Source of the DNA: JAJYTI01 sp035302145
GTDB taxonomy: Bacteria > Bacteroidota > Bacteroidia > Flavobacteriales > Flavobacteriaceae
Length of the DNA stretch: 9,313 bases
Assembly (NCBI GenBank): GCA_035302145.1
Contig: DATGSX010000109.1
Span: 1 to 9,313, forward strand
Direction: 5' to 3'
Below are positions 1 to 7,389 of the stretch, one piece after another. Under the pieces are notes generated by a model. That model ran no database searches. It was not told the origin of the DNA and saw nothing but the letters and a program-made list of their open reading frames with translations. The stretch's first letter is position 1. Each line of letters starts with the position of its first letter. A program made the position numbers and the translations under genes.

Positions 1-1
1 C

Positions 2-787
2 AATATGGTTCAGCAACTTGCTTATGCACTTAGCCATGCCAATGAATACTTGCACATTCTAAATAAAAAGGATACAATACTAAACGACCTGAACCTAGTT
101 TTTCATGTGGCAATTGGGTCCAATTACTTCTTTGAAATTGCCAAACTTCGCGCATTGAGGTTGCTATATGCTAGCCTTGCAAAAGAATATAACGCCAATC
201 CTATTTGCGAAATATTAGCCATGCCTACTAAACGAAATAAAACAATTTACGATTATAATGTAAATATGCTTCGCACGACTACCGAGTGCATGAGTGCTAT
301 TTTAGGTGGCGCAAATACGATAGAAAACATGCCATATGACGCAATTTTCCATAAGGCCAATCCGTTTGGATCGCGAATTGCTAGAAATCAACTAATAGTC
401 CTTAAGGAAGAAAGTTTCTTCGACAAAGTGAGCAATCCGGCCGATGGCACCTATTACATTGAAAATCTAACCGAAGAGCTTGCCAATAAGGCATTAGAGT
501 TATTTAAAAATATAGAGAAAGCCGGAGGTTTTATAAATCAACTTCATGAAGGTATCATCCAACGAAAGATATCTGAAAGTGCCGCCAAAGAACAAAAACT
601 ATTCGACAGCGGTAAATTAGTTTTGTTAGGAACCAATATACATCCAAATCCGGAAGACCATATGAAAGAGGATTTAGAGCTATTCCCTTTTGTAAAAAAG
701 AATGTACGAAAAACACTATTCCCACCAATTATAGAGAATCGATTGGCAGAAGGCATAGAGCAAAAACGACTGGAAGAAGAAAAATAA
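2..787 (+). CDS. mutA: Methylmalonyl-CoA mutase small (beta) subunit, 5'-partial
   Basis: The frame is open from the left edge, so the gene begins upstream; the ATG at position 5 is internal. About 260 C-terminal residues are visible and align with the large subunit encoded just downstream: LAYALSHANEYL matches its LAYTLANGLEYI, FFEIAKLRALRLLYASL matches FMEIAKMRAARMLWAKL, and FGSRIARNQLIVLKEES and NPADGTYYIENLTEELANKA match the later barrel segments. In this family the small subunit pairs with the catalytic large subunit to isomerise methylmalonyl-CoA and succinyl-CoA in propionate metabolism, and is itself thought to be inactive. The residues equivalent to the large subunit's catalytic Tyr, Arg and His lie off the window. 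The protein ends in a linker-like tail (NRLAEGIEQKRLEEEK) with no DxHxxG cobalamin motif, so it lacks a B12-binding domain. The next gene starts 16 bases later, indicating co-transcription. Confidence 0.93.
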   Translation, partial: NMVQQLAYALSHANEYLHILNKKDTILNDLNLVFHVAIGSNYFFEIAKLRALRLLYASLAKEYNANPICEILAMPTKRNKTIYDYNVNMLRTTTECMSAILGGANTIENMPYDAIFHKANPFGSRIARNQLIVLKEESFFDKVSNPADGTYYIENLTEELANKALELFKNIEKAGGFINQLHEGIIQRKISESAAKEQKLFDSGKLVLLGTNIHPNPEDHMKEDLELFPFVKKNVRKTLFPPIIENRLAEGIEQKRLEEEK

Positions 788-803
788 AAAGCTAAAGACA
801 GAA

Positions 804-2933
804 ATGAGTAGAAAGAACTTTGATAACATACAGCTTTTAAAACCTACGGCTGAAACCTCATCAAAAATTTCGACTGAGGAAACAGCAGAAGGAATAACCA
901 TAAAGAGTAAATACACCAAAGAGGATTACGATAACTTATCACACGTAAACTTTGCTGCGGGAATAGCGCCACATCTTCGTGGACCTTACAGCACAATGTA
1001 TGTAAGACGACCATGGACTATACGACAGTACGCTGGGTTTTCTACTGCTGAAGAAAGCAATGCATTCTATAGAAGGAATCTAGCAGCTGGTCAAAAAGGA
1101 TTATCCGTAGCCTTTGATTTAGCAACTCACCGTGGCTACGACAGCGATCACGAGCGTGTAGTGGGCGATGTTGGAAAAGCAGGTGTTGCTATAGATAGCG
1201 TTGAGGACATGAAAATTCTCTTCGATGGTATTCCTCTAGATAAGATGAGCGTTTCTATGACCATGAACGGAGCGGTATTACCTATCATGGCATTCTATAT
1301 AGTAGCAGCTGAAGAACAAGGAGTGGCTGTAGATAAACTTACAGGAACGATTCAGAACGATATTTTAAAGGAGTTTATGGTTAGAAACACTTATATATAT
1401 CCTCCTACTCCATCTATGAAGATAATCAGCGATATTTTTGCCTATACGTCCAAAAATATGCCGAAATTCAATTCCATATCTATTTCTGGTTATCACATGC
1501 AAGAAGCCGGTGCCACAGCCGATATTGAACTTGCTTATACCCTAGCCAATGGTTTGGAATACATACGTACGGGATTAGCATCGGGAATGAAAATTGATGA
1601 TTTTGCTCCTAGGCTTTCATTTTTCTGGGCAATAGGGATGAACCACTTTATGGAGATTGCCAAAATGCGAGCTGCACGAATGCTATGGGCGAAGCTGGTA
1701 AATCAATTCAATCCGAAAAATAAAAAGTCGCTTACCCTACGTACACACTGCCAAACTAGCGGATGGAGCCTTACCGAACAAGATCCGTTTAATAACGTAG
1801 CAAGAACCTGTATAGAAGCTGCTGCGGCTGCATTTGGAGGAACACAATCTTTACATACTAATGCACTAGATGAAGCTATTGCACTACCAACTGATTTCTC
1901 GGCACGAATAGCCAGAAACACACAAATATACTTACAAGAAGAAACCCAAATTACAAAAACAGTTGATCCATGGGCTGGAAGCTACTATGTAGAAAGCTTA
2001 ACCAACGACATTGCTAACAAAGCTTGGGAGTTGATTCAGGAAATTGAAGAGTTAGGCGGTATGACAAAAGCTATAGAAGCTGGGATTCCAAAAATGCGCA
2101 TTGAAGAAGCAGCAGCTAAAAAGCAAGCACGAATCGATAGTAATCAAGATATTATAGTTGGGGTAAACCAATACCGTTTAGAAAAAGAAGATCCACTTCA
2201 AATTTTGGATGTAGACAATGCCAAAGTTAGAAAATCGCAGATAGAAAGACTAGATCAAACCAAAGCAAATCGAGATAACGAAGCCGTTACAAAAGCACTT
2301 AATGCACTTACAGAATGTGCTAGGACCAATGAAGGGAATATGCTTGAACTAGCAGTGGAAGCAGCTAGGCATCGCGCTACGCTAGGGGAAATATCCGATG
2401 CTTTGGAAACAGTGTATGGAAGGTATAAAGCAGAAACAAAATCATTTAGTGGCGTGTATAGCAAGGAGATAAAAGATGACGAACCGTTTAAAAGAGCACA
2501 AGAATTAGCCGACCAATTCGCAGATATAGAAGGACGTCGTCCTAGAATTATGATTGCAAAAATTGGACAAGACGGACACGACCGTGGGGCAAAAGTAGTA
2601 GCAACAGGCTATGCTGACGTTGGATTTGACGTAGATATTGGGGCTCTATTCCAAACCCCAGCAGAAGTGGCTAAACAAGCAGTAGAAAACGACGTGCACA
2701 TTTTGGGCGTCTCCTCTTTAGCTGCAGGACACAAAACTTTGGTTCCAGAAGTATTAGAAGAGCTAAAAAAATATGGTCGTGAAGATATTTTAGTAATAGT
2801 TGGAGGGGTGATTCCTGCACAAGATTATCAGTTTTTATTCGATGCAGGAGCAGTGGCAGTTTTCGGACCTGGAACTAGTATCAGTAACGCCGCTATTCAA
2901 CTTTTAGAAATACTAATAGAACTACATAGTTAA
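804..2933 (+). CDS. mutB: Methylmalonyl-CoA mutase large (alpha) subunit, B12-dependent
   Basis: The 709-residue protein is the catalytic subunit that interconverts (R)-methylmalonyl-CoA and succinyl-CoA using adenosylcobalamin in the cytoplasm. The N-terminal substrate barrel (roughly residues 45-450) carries the family landmarks RPWTIRQYAGFSTAEESNAF, GQKGLSVAFDLATHRGYDSD, GTIQNDILKEFMVRNTYIYP and ISGYHMQEAGATADIE. Y76, R194 and H231 correspond by alignment from memory to catalytic Tyr89, Arg207 and His244 of the Propionibacterium enzyme. The C-terminal cobalamin domain (about residues 578-709) shows D590-G-H592-D-R-G595, the base-off/His-on DxHxxG motif with H592 as lower axial ligand, then SSL at 637-639 and GG at 667-668. 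Length is normal for the family and no key residue is missing. The ATG at 804 gives the expected N-terminus; only a weak purine-rich stretch precedes it. It is the second gene of the mutase pair and ends before a strong terminator. Confidence 0.98.
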   Translation: MSRKNFDNIQLLKPTAETSSKISTEETAEGITIKSKYTKEDYDNLSHVNFAAGIAPHLRGPYSTMYVRRPWTIRQYAGFSTAEESNAFYRRNLAAGQKGLSVAFDLATHRGYDSDHERVVGDVGKAGVAIDSVEDMKILFDGIPLDKMSVSMTMNGAVLPIMAFYIVAAEEQGVAVDKLTGTIQNDILKEFMVRNTYIYPPTPSMKIISDIFAYTSKNMPKFNSISISGYHMQEAGATADIELAYTLANGLEYIRTGLASGMKIDDFAPRLSFFWAIGMNHFMEIAKMRAARMLWAKLVNQFNPKNKKSLTLRTHCQTSGWSLTEQDPFNNVARTCIEAAAAAFGGTQSLHTNALDEAIALPTDFSARIARNTQIYLQEETQITKTVDPWAGSYYVESLTNDIANKAWELIQEIEELGGMTKAIEAGIPKMRIEEAAAKKQARIDSNQDIIVGVNQYRLEKEDPLQILDVDNAKVRKSQIERLDQTKANRDNEAVTKALNALTECARTNEGNMLELAVEAARHRATLGEISDALETVYGRYKAETKSFSGVYSKEIKDDEPFKRAQELADQFADIEGRRPRIMIAKIGQDGHDRGAKVVATGYADVGFDVDIGALFQTPAEVAKQAVENDVHILGVSSLAAGHKTLVPEVLEELKKYGREDILVIVGGVIPAQDYQFLFDAGAVAVFGPGTSISNAAIQLLEILIELHS

Positions 2934-2955
2934 TCAACGTTTTACCTATCCATTA

Positions 2956-2990
2956 AAAAGCCTCGCTTTATTGTACAAAGCGAGGCTTTT
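2956..2990. terminator. Bidirectional intrinsic terminator between convergent genes
   Basis: A perfect 14-bp inverted repeat, AAAAGCCTCGCTTT (2956-2969) and AAAGCGAGGCTTTT (2977-2990), encloses a 7-base loop. Each strand reads as a GC-rich core stem followed by a short T run, so it can end the mutase transcript on the plus strand and the receptor/lipoprotein transcript on the minus strand. It lies 22 bases after the mutB stop and 24 bases past the minus-strand stop, exactly where a shared terminator is expected. Confidence 0.93.
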
Positions 2991-3014
2991 ATTAACTAAT
3001 TCAACGAATAAATA

Positions 3015-4112
3015 TTATTCAGTAAAAAAGAAACCGCTTGGGCTTACTCCAACGTTAAACACGTGAAGTTCCTCGCCCGATAGTAAGTCATAAACATAGA
3101 CACTACCATTGCTAGAATAATCTTTTGCATCTCCTCCAAAATACAGTCCATTTTTAATAGCGGCACCATAAAATGCTTTATCTGTAAAAAACACACTTTC
3201 TGTTGGTAAGGTACTACTATCTAATTCCATAGCATAAATATTGCTTTCGGTTTCATAGGTTTCCCAATCCTCCTCGGATATCGTATAGTAAAGCAATCCT
3301 TGATCATACTCTAAATGTGATGGTGAAGTACCAATAAAATCAAACTCTTTGGTTACAGATAAACTACCTAAATCTATTTTCACCAACTTGCCATCGGTTG
3401 GTCCTCCATCTGCATAATCAGGTTTTCCACCAGCTAGTACCCATAAACTATTATCAACAAGTTGTAGTGAGTTTGGATTGTCCCCTACTTCTATTTCTTT
3501 TGCAACCGAATTACTAGTAACATCGATTACCGAAAGTATATTATTATGACCATAGCCACCTATATGAGCCACATACACTTGTTGGCCATTAGAGTCTATT
3601 TTCTCTGGGCCAAAGTCTACGGAAATACTCTCCACTACTTTCATTGTTTCTAAATCGATTACAGCAACATAATCGTCCGACTCATCAAAAGGATCGCCCC
3701 AGTTTGTTACATAGCCATATCCGTCTACAACAGTCATATATCTAGGGTTATCAATTCCCTCTTCTATTACATCTATAAGTGTAAAGTTGTGACGATCTAC
3801 TACCACAATTTTATGAGAGTTGTTTACAACAACAAAAGCATAATCCTCATAGAAAGTAATAGATTGCGCAGTATCACCTAATACATCTCCTTCATTTGCC
3901 AATCTGTATATATTATTGGTAACCCCAGTAAACATATCATCGATAAAACTGATTTCGGTATTACCAGCATTGAAATTTCCTTCGTTAAGAACGAACATTC
4001 CATAAGTATAGTCGCCAACTATTTCAACTTCCTCTACATAGTCATCATCGCTGCTACAAGAGGCAAAAAGCAAAGCAACCAAGGCAAATAGTAATAAATG
4101 TAATCTTCTCAT
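3015..4112 (-). CDS. Surface lipoprotein with YncE-like beta-propeller, BtuG-like (DUF5074-type)
   Basis: The 365-residue protein starts with a lipoprotein signal peptide (MRRLHLLLFALVALLFASC). The lipid-bearing Cys is residue 19, followed by SSDDD, which resembles the surface-export signal described for Bacteroidota lipoproteins, so it is probably displayed on the cell surface. The rest is a chain of beta-propeller blades with recurring hydrophobic-acidic strands: KIVVVDRHNFTLIDVI (101-116), VAVIDLETMKVVESI (149-163), LSVIDVTSNSVAKEIEVG (193-210), LVKIDLGSLSVTKEF (243-257) and VYVYDLLSGEELHVF (338-352). The opening FVLNEGNFNAGNTEISFID is typical of DUF5074/YncE-like proteins. In Bacteroides, propeller lipoproteins called BtuG bind cobalamin very tightly and work with BtuB. 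Position 12 bases downstream of a riboswitch-led BtuB-like receptor supports the same role here, but the cobalamin function is inferred from context and fold, not from recognised binding residues. It is the last gene before the terminator. Confidence 0.85.
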   Translation of the reverse strand: MRRLHLLLFALVALLFASCSSDDDYVEEVEIVGDYTYGMFVLNEGNFNAGNTEISFIDDMFTGVTNNIYRLANEGDVLGDTAQSITFYEDYAFVVVNNSHKIVVVDRHNFTLIDVIEEGIDNPRYMTVVDGYGYVTNWGDPFDESDDYVAVIDLETMKVVESISVDFGPEKIDSNGQQVYVAHIGGYGHNNILSVIDVTSNSVAKEIEVGDNPNSLQLVDNSLWVLAGGKPDYADGGPTDGKLVKIDLGSLSVTKEFDFIGTSPSHLEYDQGLLYYTISEEDWETYETESNIYAMELDSSTLPTESVFFTDKAFYGAAIKNGLYFGGDAKDYSSNGSVYVYDLLSGEELHVFNVGVSPSGFFFTE

Positions 4113-4124
4113 GTTTTTAAGTTG

Positions 4125-5948
4125 TTAAAAATTAAAGTTTATAAATAGATTAAAGTGTCTTCCAGGCATAGGTCTAGAAGGTAAATTCTCGTAATAGGTA
4201 TCGTAAAGGTTTTTGATGCGTATACCAGCTAGGCCTTGTAATTCATTTAATGTAAATTGGTACTCCACAGCCAATTGGTGTACGTTGTACTCTTTTTGTT
4301 TATTTTTATTATCACTTGAGGTATACATTTCTCCATTAAATAGGGTTTGGTAAGAAGCATTCCAGTTCTTGTATTTATAAGTAAGGCTAGCGTTATATTT
4401 ATGGTAAGGAACGTATATAAGTTGTTTTTTTAATTCTTGATCTTCTGCCTTGGTATAGGCATAAGCGATATCTATCCAGAATCTATGTTTGTCCAAGTTA
4501 TATGAATAATGAGCTTCCAACTCCACTCCGTAATTTCTAGCTTCACTTATATTTATTGGATTCCATAAGGAACCTCTAGGCACCCACTTTATCATATCGG
4601 TAGATTGTATGTAATAAACCGCAGCAGATAGCCCATAATTCTGTTTACTCCATGAGTTTGCTACTTCGAATTGTATACTTTTCTCAGGTTCAATGTCTTC
4701 ATTTCCACCAGCTGTCCAATACAAATCGTTGAAAGTTGGCACTCTGTAGTTTTTAGCTGCATTAAAATGAACGCTATAACTAGGTGATACCTGGTATTTC
4801 GTGTCGAAAGCAAATAGAAAAGGATTGGTAAAACCATTTAAAAATTCTTGACGTAAGTGTATCCCGTAACGCCATTTTTCTGAAAGGTGGTGATTGAACA
4901 TTAGAATTGCAGCCCCCGTATCGCGATTAGCATCTTCTACATCCGAGCCTTTTCCATCAATATGGTTATACTGAAGTATTCCCGTAAGCTTCATCATAGC
5001 ATTAAACCGATAAGCCAGACTATAATCCGTCCACCAAGTATTTGACTTGCCATAACTATAGTTCTTACTATTTTTATTTGCATAATAGCGGAACTGCTCA
5101 AATAAATGAGCAATTTTTAAACTGCTGGTCCAATTACCTAAATACATTTCCCAATGCAACAAGTTTCTAGTGTTATAGTCTCGATAGCCATCTCTCGCTG
5201 GTGCATGTAAAGTTCCTGAGAAATCCCTTTTTCCTTCGTACCAATTACTATGAAAATATAATCTATGATTGTCCTTACGCCAGCCTGCGCTCAATCCTAA
5301 ACTATAATGATAAAATGCTGCATCAACATTTCGCTTAGATGTTTTAGGATACGGATAGTCATTTTCTGATTGTAGTCCTTCTAAAGAAACATCTAAATAG
5401 GAATTCTTTGTGCTTAATAAGCTCCGAATCTGACCATTGTAGGTACTAAAACTTCCAAATCCAAATTTCAATTGATGCTTATTCTCCTGGTCGAATTTTG
5501 GACTATTATCCAATAATATACTTCCACCAATCGCTCCACTACCAAAAGGTACACTACCACTTCCACTGCGAATAGTTAGTTTATCGATACTTCCTGTGAG
5601 TATGGTATTGAAATCGGTTTGACCGGTAAACATTGAGTTTATCGGTATTCCATTCCATAGTACGGCCGTTTGCGAAGCATTGGTGCCTCTAAAAGAAGGC
5701 GAAGAAACCATTCCATGCCCATTTTCTTTAAAATAGATTAGGGAATTGCTTTCTAATAAACTGGTGAACGTTCCGTTAGATCGACTCAAGATAGAATCGG
5801 ACAACACTTTTTGGGTATACCCTTCAGAATATTCCTTCACGTTTTGGCTCCATAAGGTAACTGGCGCTAACACTTGAATACTATCCAAACTTTGCGCATG
5901 CATCCAGGTACTTAGGAAGACGAATAAATATATACAGATATGTCTCAT
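4125..5948 (-). CDS. btuB: TonB-dependent outer-membrane receptor, BtuB-like (cobalamin)
   Basis: The 607-residue protein would form an outer-membrane beta-barrel with an N-terminal plug that imports cobalamin using TonB energy. A signal peptide (about residues 1-18, cut after MHA) is followed by a TonB-box-like DSIQVLAP (22-29). The plug domain shows SFRGTNASQTAVLWNGIPIN (86-105) and GSGSVPFGSGAIGGSILL (128-145). The remainder is barrel, rich in aromatic alternating strands (for example HRFWIDIAYAYTKAE), and it ends in SRPMPGRHFNLFINFNF with a terminal Phe, as expected for barrel insertion. There is no carboxypeptidase-like extension and no SusD partner. The length is close to that of E. coli BtuB. 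Substrate assignment rests mainly on the cobalamin riboswitch directly upstream and the BtuG-like gene downstream. The start at 5948 is preceded closely by GGAG, and its spacing is too short for a standard ribosome binding site. Confidence 0.93.
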   Translation of the reverse strand: MRHICIYLFVFLSTWMHAQSLDSIQVLAPVTLWSQNVKEYSEGYTQKVLSDSILSRSNGTFTSLLESNSLIYFKENGHGMVSSPSFRGTNASQTAVLWNGIPINSMFTGQTDFNTILTGSIDKLTIRSGSGSVPFGSGAIGGSILLDNSPKFDQENKHQLKFGFGSFSTYNGQIRSLLSTKNSYLDVSLEGLQSENDYPYPKTSKRNVDAAFYHYSLGLSAGWRKDNHRLYFHSNWYEGKRDFSGTLHAPARDGYRDYNTRNLLHWEMYLGNWTSSLKIAHLFEQFRYYANKNSKNYSYGKSNTWWTDYSLAYRFNAMMKLTGILQYNHIDGKGSDVEDANRDTGAAILMFNHHLSEKWRYGIHLRQEFLNGFTNPFLFAFDTKYQVSPSYSVHFNAAKNYRVPTFNDLYWTAGGNEDIEPEKSIQFEVANSWSKQNYGLSAAVYYIQSTDMIKWVPRGSLWNPINISEARNYGVELEAHYSYNLDKHRFWIDIAYAYTKAEDQELKKQLIYVPYHKYNASLTYKYKNWNASYQTLFNGEMYTSSDNKNKQKEYNVHQLAVEYQFTLNELQGLAGIRIKNLYDTYYENLPSRPMPGRHFNLFINFNF

Positions 5949-5956
5949 ACTCCATG

Positions 5957-5978
5957 CAACTTTTTTTCCCGAAAGTTG
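5957..5978 (-). promoter_or_regulatory. Hairpin before the btuB start, possible riboswitch expression platform
   Basis: On the minus strand CAACTTT (5978-5972) and AAAGTTG (5963-5957) form a perfect 7-bp stem with an 8-base loop (CGGGAAAA), ending eight bases before the btuB ATG. An upstream GTAACTT (about 5997-5991) could compete for the same AAGTTGC strand with one wobble pair, giving two exclusive folds. No U-run follows, so if the hairpin is regulatory it would act on translation rather than as a terminator. The role is inference; only the repeats are seen. Confidence 0.4.
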
Positions 5979-6002
5979 ATATACTAGTTTAAGTTACACT
6001 CT

Positions 6003-6175
6003 GGCAGGTCTCCTGGCTTGTCTTTTGTTGCGTACCTTCCCATCCAAAAGTTTTGAACAGTGGTTTTTTGAAGAAGCGCAATAGCTTAGGTTTATAGCTA
6101 AGCTGACTTACAGTTGCGGGAACAGCTTCGGATTTTTACCGAATTCCCTTTTAAGGACAATACGTCCACCTAAAA
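6003..6175 (-). promoter_or_regulatory. Cobalamin riboswitch (B12 element) controlling btuB and the BtuG-like gene
   Basis: Read on the minus strand, the region has the class-defining parts in order. AGGT (6171-6168) can pair with ACCT in the B12 box (6009-6006), closing the domain. A small GGAC/GTCC hairpin (6167-6155) follows, then AAAAGGGAA. A TTCGG/CCGAA hairpin lies at 6143-6127, TTCCC pairs back with GGGAA, and CCCGCAACTG (6120-6111) leads to TAAGTCAGC. An accessory 7-bp hairpin (CTAAGCT/AGCTTAG reading on plus, 6083-6104) precedes GATGGGAAGG and the B12 box AAGCCAGGAGACCTGCC (6019-6003). Adenosylcobalamin or a related cobalamin would bind and repress the downstream receptor operon. The B12 box ends 54 bases before the btuB start, leaving room for an expression platform. 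The orientation excludes control of the plus-strand ABC genes. Confidence 0.97.
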
Positions 6176-6182
6176 TGTGCTG

Positions 6183-6190
6183 CAAATATA
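6183..6190 (-). promoter_or_regulatory. Bacteroidota-type -7 box for the riboswitch/btuB transcript
   Basis: The minus strand reads TATATTTG at 6190-6183, an exact match to the Bacteroidota -7 consensus TAnnTTTG. It would place the transcript start near 6178-6175, right at the 5' edge of the riboswitch. No TTG at the usual 17-23 base spacing is present upstream; the nearest lies 27 bases away (6220-6218), so the -33 part is weak. Confidence 0.7.
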
Positions 6191-6206
6191 AGGTTTTTTA
6201 TTCTTC

Positions 6207-6238
6207 TTGCATGCTACCAATAAAAACTATTATTTTTG
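6207..6238 (+). promoter_or_regulatory. Bacteroidota-type promoter for the ABC importer operon
   Basis: TTG at 6207-6209 (-33 element) and TATTTTTG at 6231-6238 (exact TAnnTTTG) are separated by 21 bases, within the usual spacing. Transcription would begin around 6243-6245, at or beside the ATG at 6243, so the first gene may be translated from a leaderless or nearly leaderless message. The promoter is back to back with that of the riboswitch transcript, the two -7 boxes being about 40 bases apart. Confidence 0.6.
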
Positions 6239-6242
6239 CGCT

Positions 6243-7382
6243 ATGAGAAACTTCATGCTTTTTTTCGCTATTCTTTTATTAATCGGGTGTAAATCAGAAA
6301 CTAAAGAGAAGGTAAAAACTTTACAGACCCAACCTAAAGAAAGTGATATTAAATATGCCACCACCTTCGATGTGCATCATTTTGATGGGTACAAAGAAAT
6401 TTATATTCACGATTTATGGCCAAATAGCCAGACATCTTTACGCTACTTGCTAATAGAAGATTCCGATAAAGCACCTCGACATACTGAAGCTTACGATGCC
6501 GTAGTAAAAGTACCGATAAAAGAAATTGTGGTTACTTCTACTACCCACATTCCTTCGTTGGATATGCTAAACGAAACCGAAACTTTGGTCGGTTTCCCCG
6601 ATTTAGATTTTATCTCTACCGAATCTGCTAGAGAACGGATCGATGCTGGAAAAGTAATGGGAATTGGAAAAAATGAAGATATAAATGTAGAGCGACTGCT
6701 AGAACTAAGCCCAGATGTAATTATAGGTTTTGCAGTAGATGGTCTAGACCCAAAACTACGCACAATTGCCAGAGCAGGTATCCCAGTACTTTATAACAGC
6801 GATTGGGTAGAAACCACACCTTTGGGAAAAGCAGAATGGATTAAGTTCTTTGGAGCCTTGTATGGAAAATATGAATTAGCAACAGAGGTATTTGAGCAAG
6901 TAGAGCAAGACTATTTAAAAACCAAGGAATTGGCCAAGAAGGCAGTTGACAAACCAACAGTTCTTAGCGGAGCTATGTATAAAGACATTTGGTTTATAGC
7001 ACAAGGAAATAGCTGGGCTGCCCAATTTATAGCCGATGCCCAAGGCGAGTACCTATGGAAGGATAGCGAGGGTACTGGAAGTATTTCTTTAGGGATGGAA
7101 AACGTATTAGAAAAAGCACACGGTGCCGATATATGGCTAAATCCCAGTGCGTTTATCTCTAAATCGGAAATGGATAAAGCAAATAAAGTTTATGCCGAGT
7201 TCGATGCCTATAAAACTGGAAACATCTACAGTTATGTACCTAAAATCGGTCCTACAGGAGGAGTGATTTATTTTGAACTAGCCCCAAATAGACCAGACCT
7301 TGTATTAAAAGACATGGTACATATTTTCCATCCAGAGCTTTTACCCAATTATACTCCGTATTTTTACACAAAACTAGAATAG
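6243..7382 (+). CDS. btuF: ABC importer substrate-binding lipoprotein, BtuF-like
   Basis: From the ATG at 6243 the protein has 379 residues. It begins MRNFMLFFAILLLIGC, a lipoprotein signal with the lipid-bearing Cys at residue 16, followed by KSETKEK rather than an acidic surface-export motif, so it probably sits in the periplasm. The Peripla_BP_2-type fold is visible from IKEIVVTSTTHIPSLDMLNE (92-111) through ETLVGFPDLDFIST, MGIGKNEDINVERLLELSPD (139-158) and IIGFAVDGLDP, with the second lobe at PTVLSGAMYKDIWFIAQGNS (238-257). This family covers cobalamin, iron-siderophore and haem carriers; cobalamin is chosen because of the neighbouring riboswitch and BtuB/BtuG-like genes. The frame stays open to a TTG at 6207, but that start would add 12 residues before the signal peptide and would overlap the promoter, so 6243 is preferred. 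The permease follows after 7 bases. Confidence 0.88.
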   Translation: MRNFMLFFAILLLIGCKSETKEKVKTLQTQPKESDIKYATTFDVHHFDGYKEIYIHDLWPNSQTSLRYLLIEDSDKAPRHTEAYDAVVKVPIKEIVVTSTTHIPSLDMLNETETLVGFPDLDFISTESARERIDAGKVMGIGKNEDINVERLLELSPDVIIGFAVDGLDPKLRTIARAGIPVLYNSDWVETTPLGKAEWIKFFGALYGKYELATEVFEQVEQDYLKTKELAKKAVDKPTVLSGAMYKDIWFIAQGNSWAAQFIADAQGEYLWKDSEGTGSISLGMENVLEKAHGADIWLNPSAFISKSEMDKANKVYAEFDAYKTGNIYSYVPKIGPTGGVIYFELAPNRPDLVLKDMVHIFHPELLPNYTPYFYTKLE

Positions 7383-7389
7383 TAAATTC

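Noticed and set aside
6083..6104. 7-bp hairpin as an independent terminator or small RNA
   Set aside because: It sits inside the cobalamin riboswitch between the CCCGCAACTG core and the B12 box, where the class has a variable accessory stem, and no T-run follows.
6207..6220. TTGCATGCTACCAA as a possible operator palindrome between the divergent promoters
   Set aside because: Only a 6-base GCATGC core and 3-base outer arms match, and they are not symmetric about one centre; this is too weak to call a regulator site.
6207..6242. Upstream TTG start for the BtuF-like gene, adding 12 residues
   Set aside because: The extension would precede the signal peptide, would put the TAnnTTTG promoter box inside the coding region, and is not needed for a good lipoprotein signal starting at 6243.
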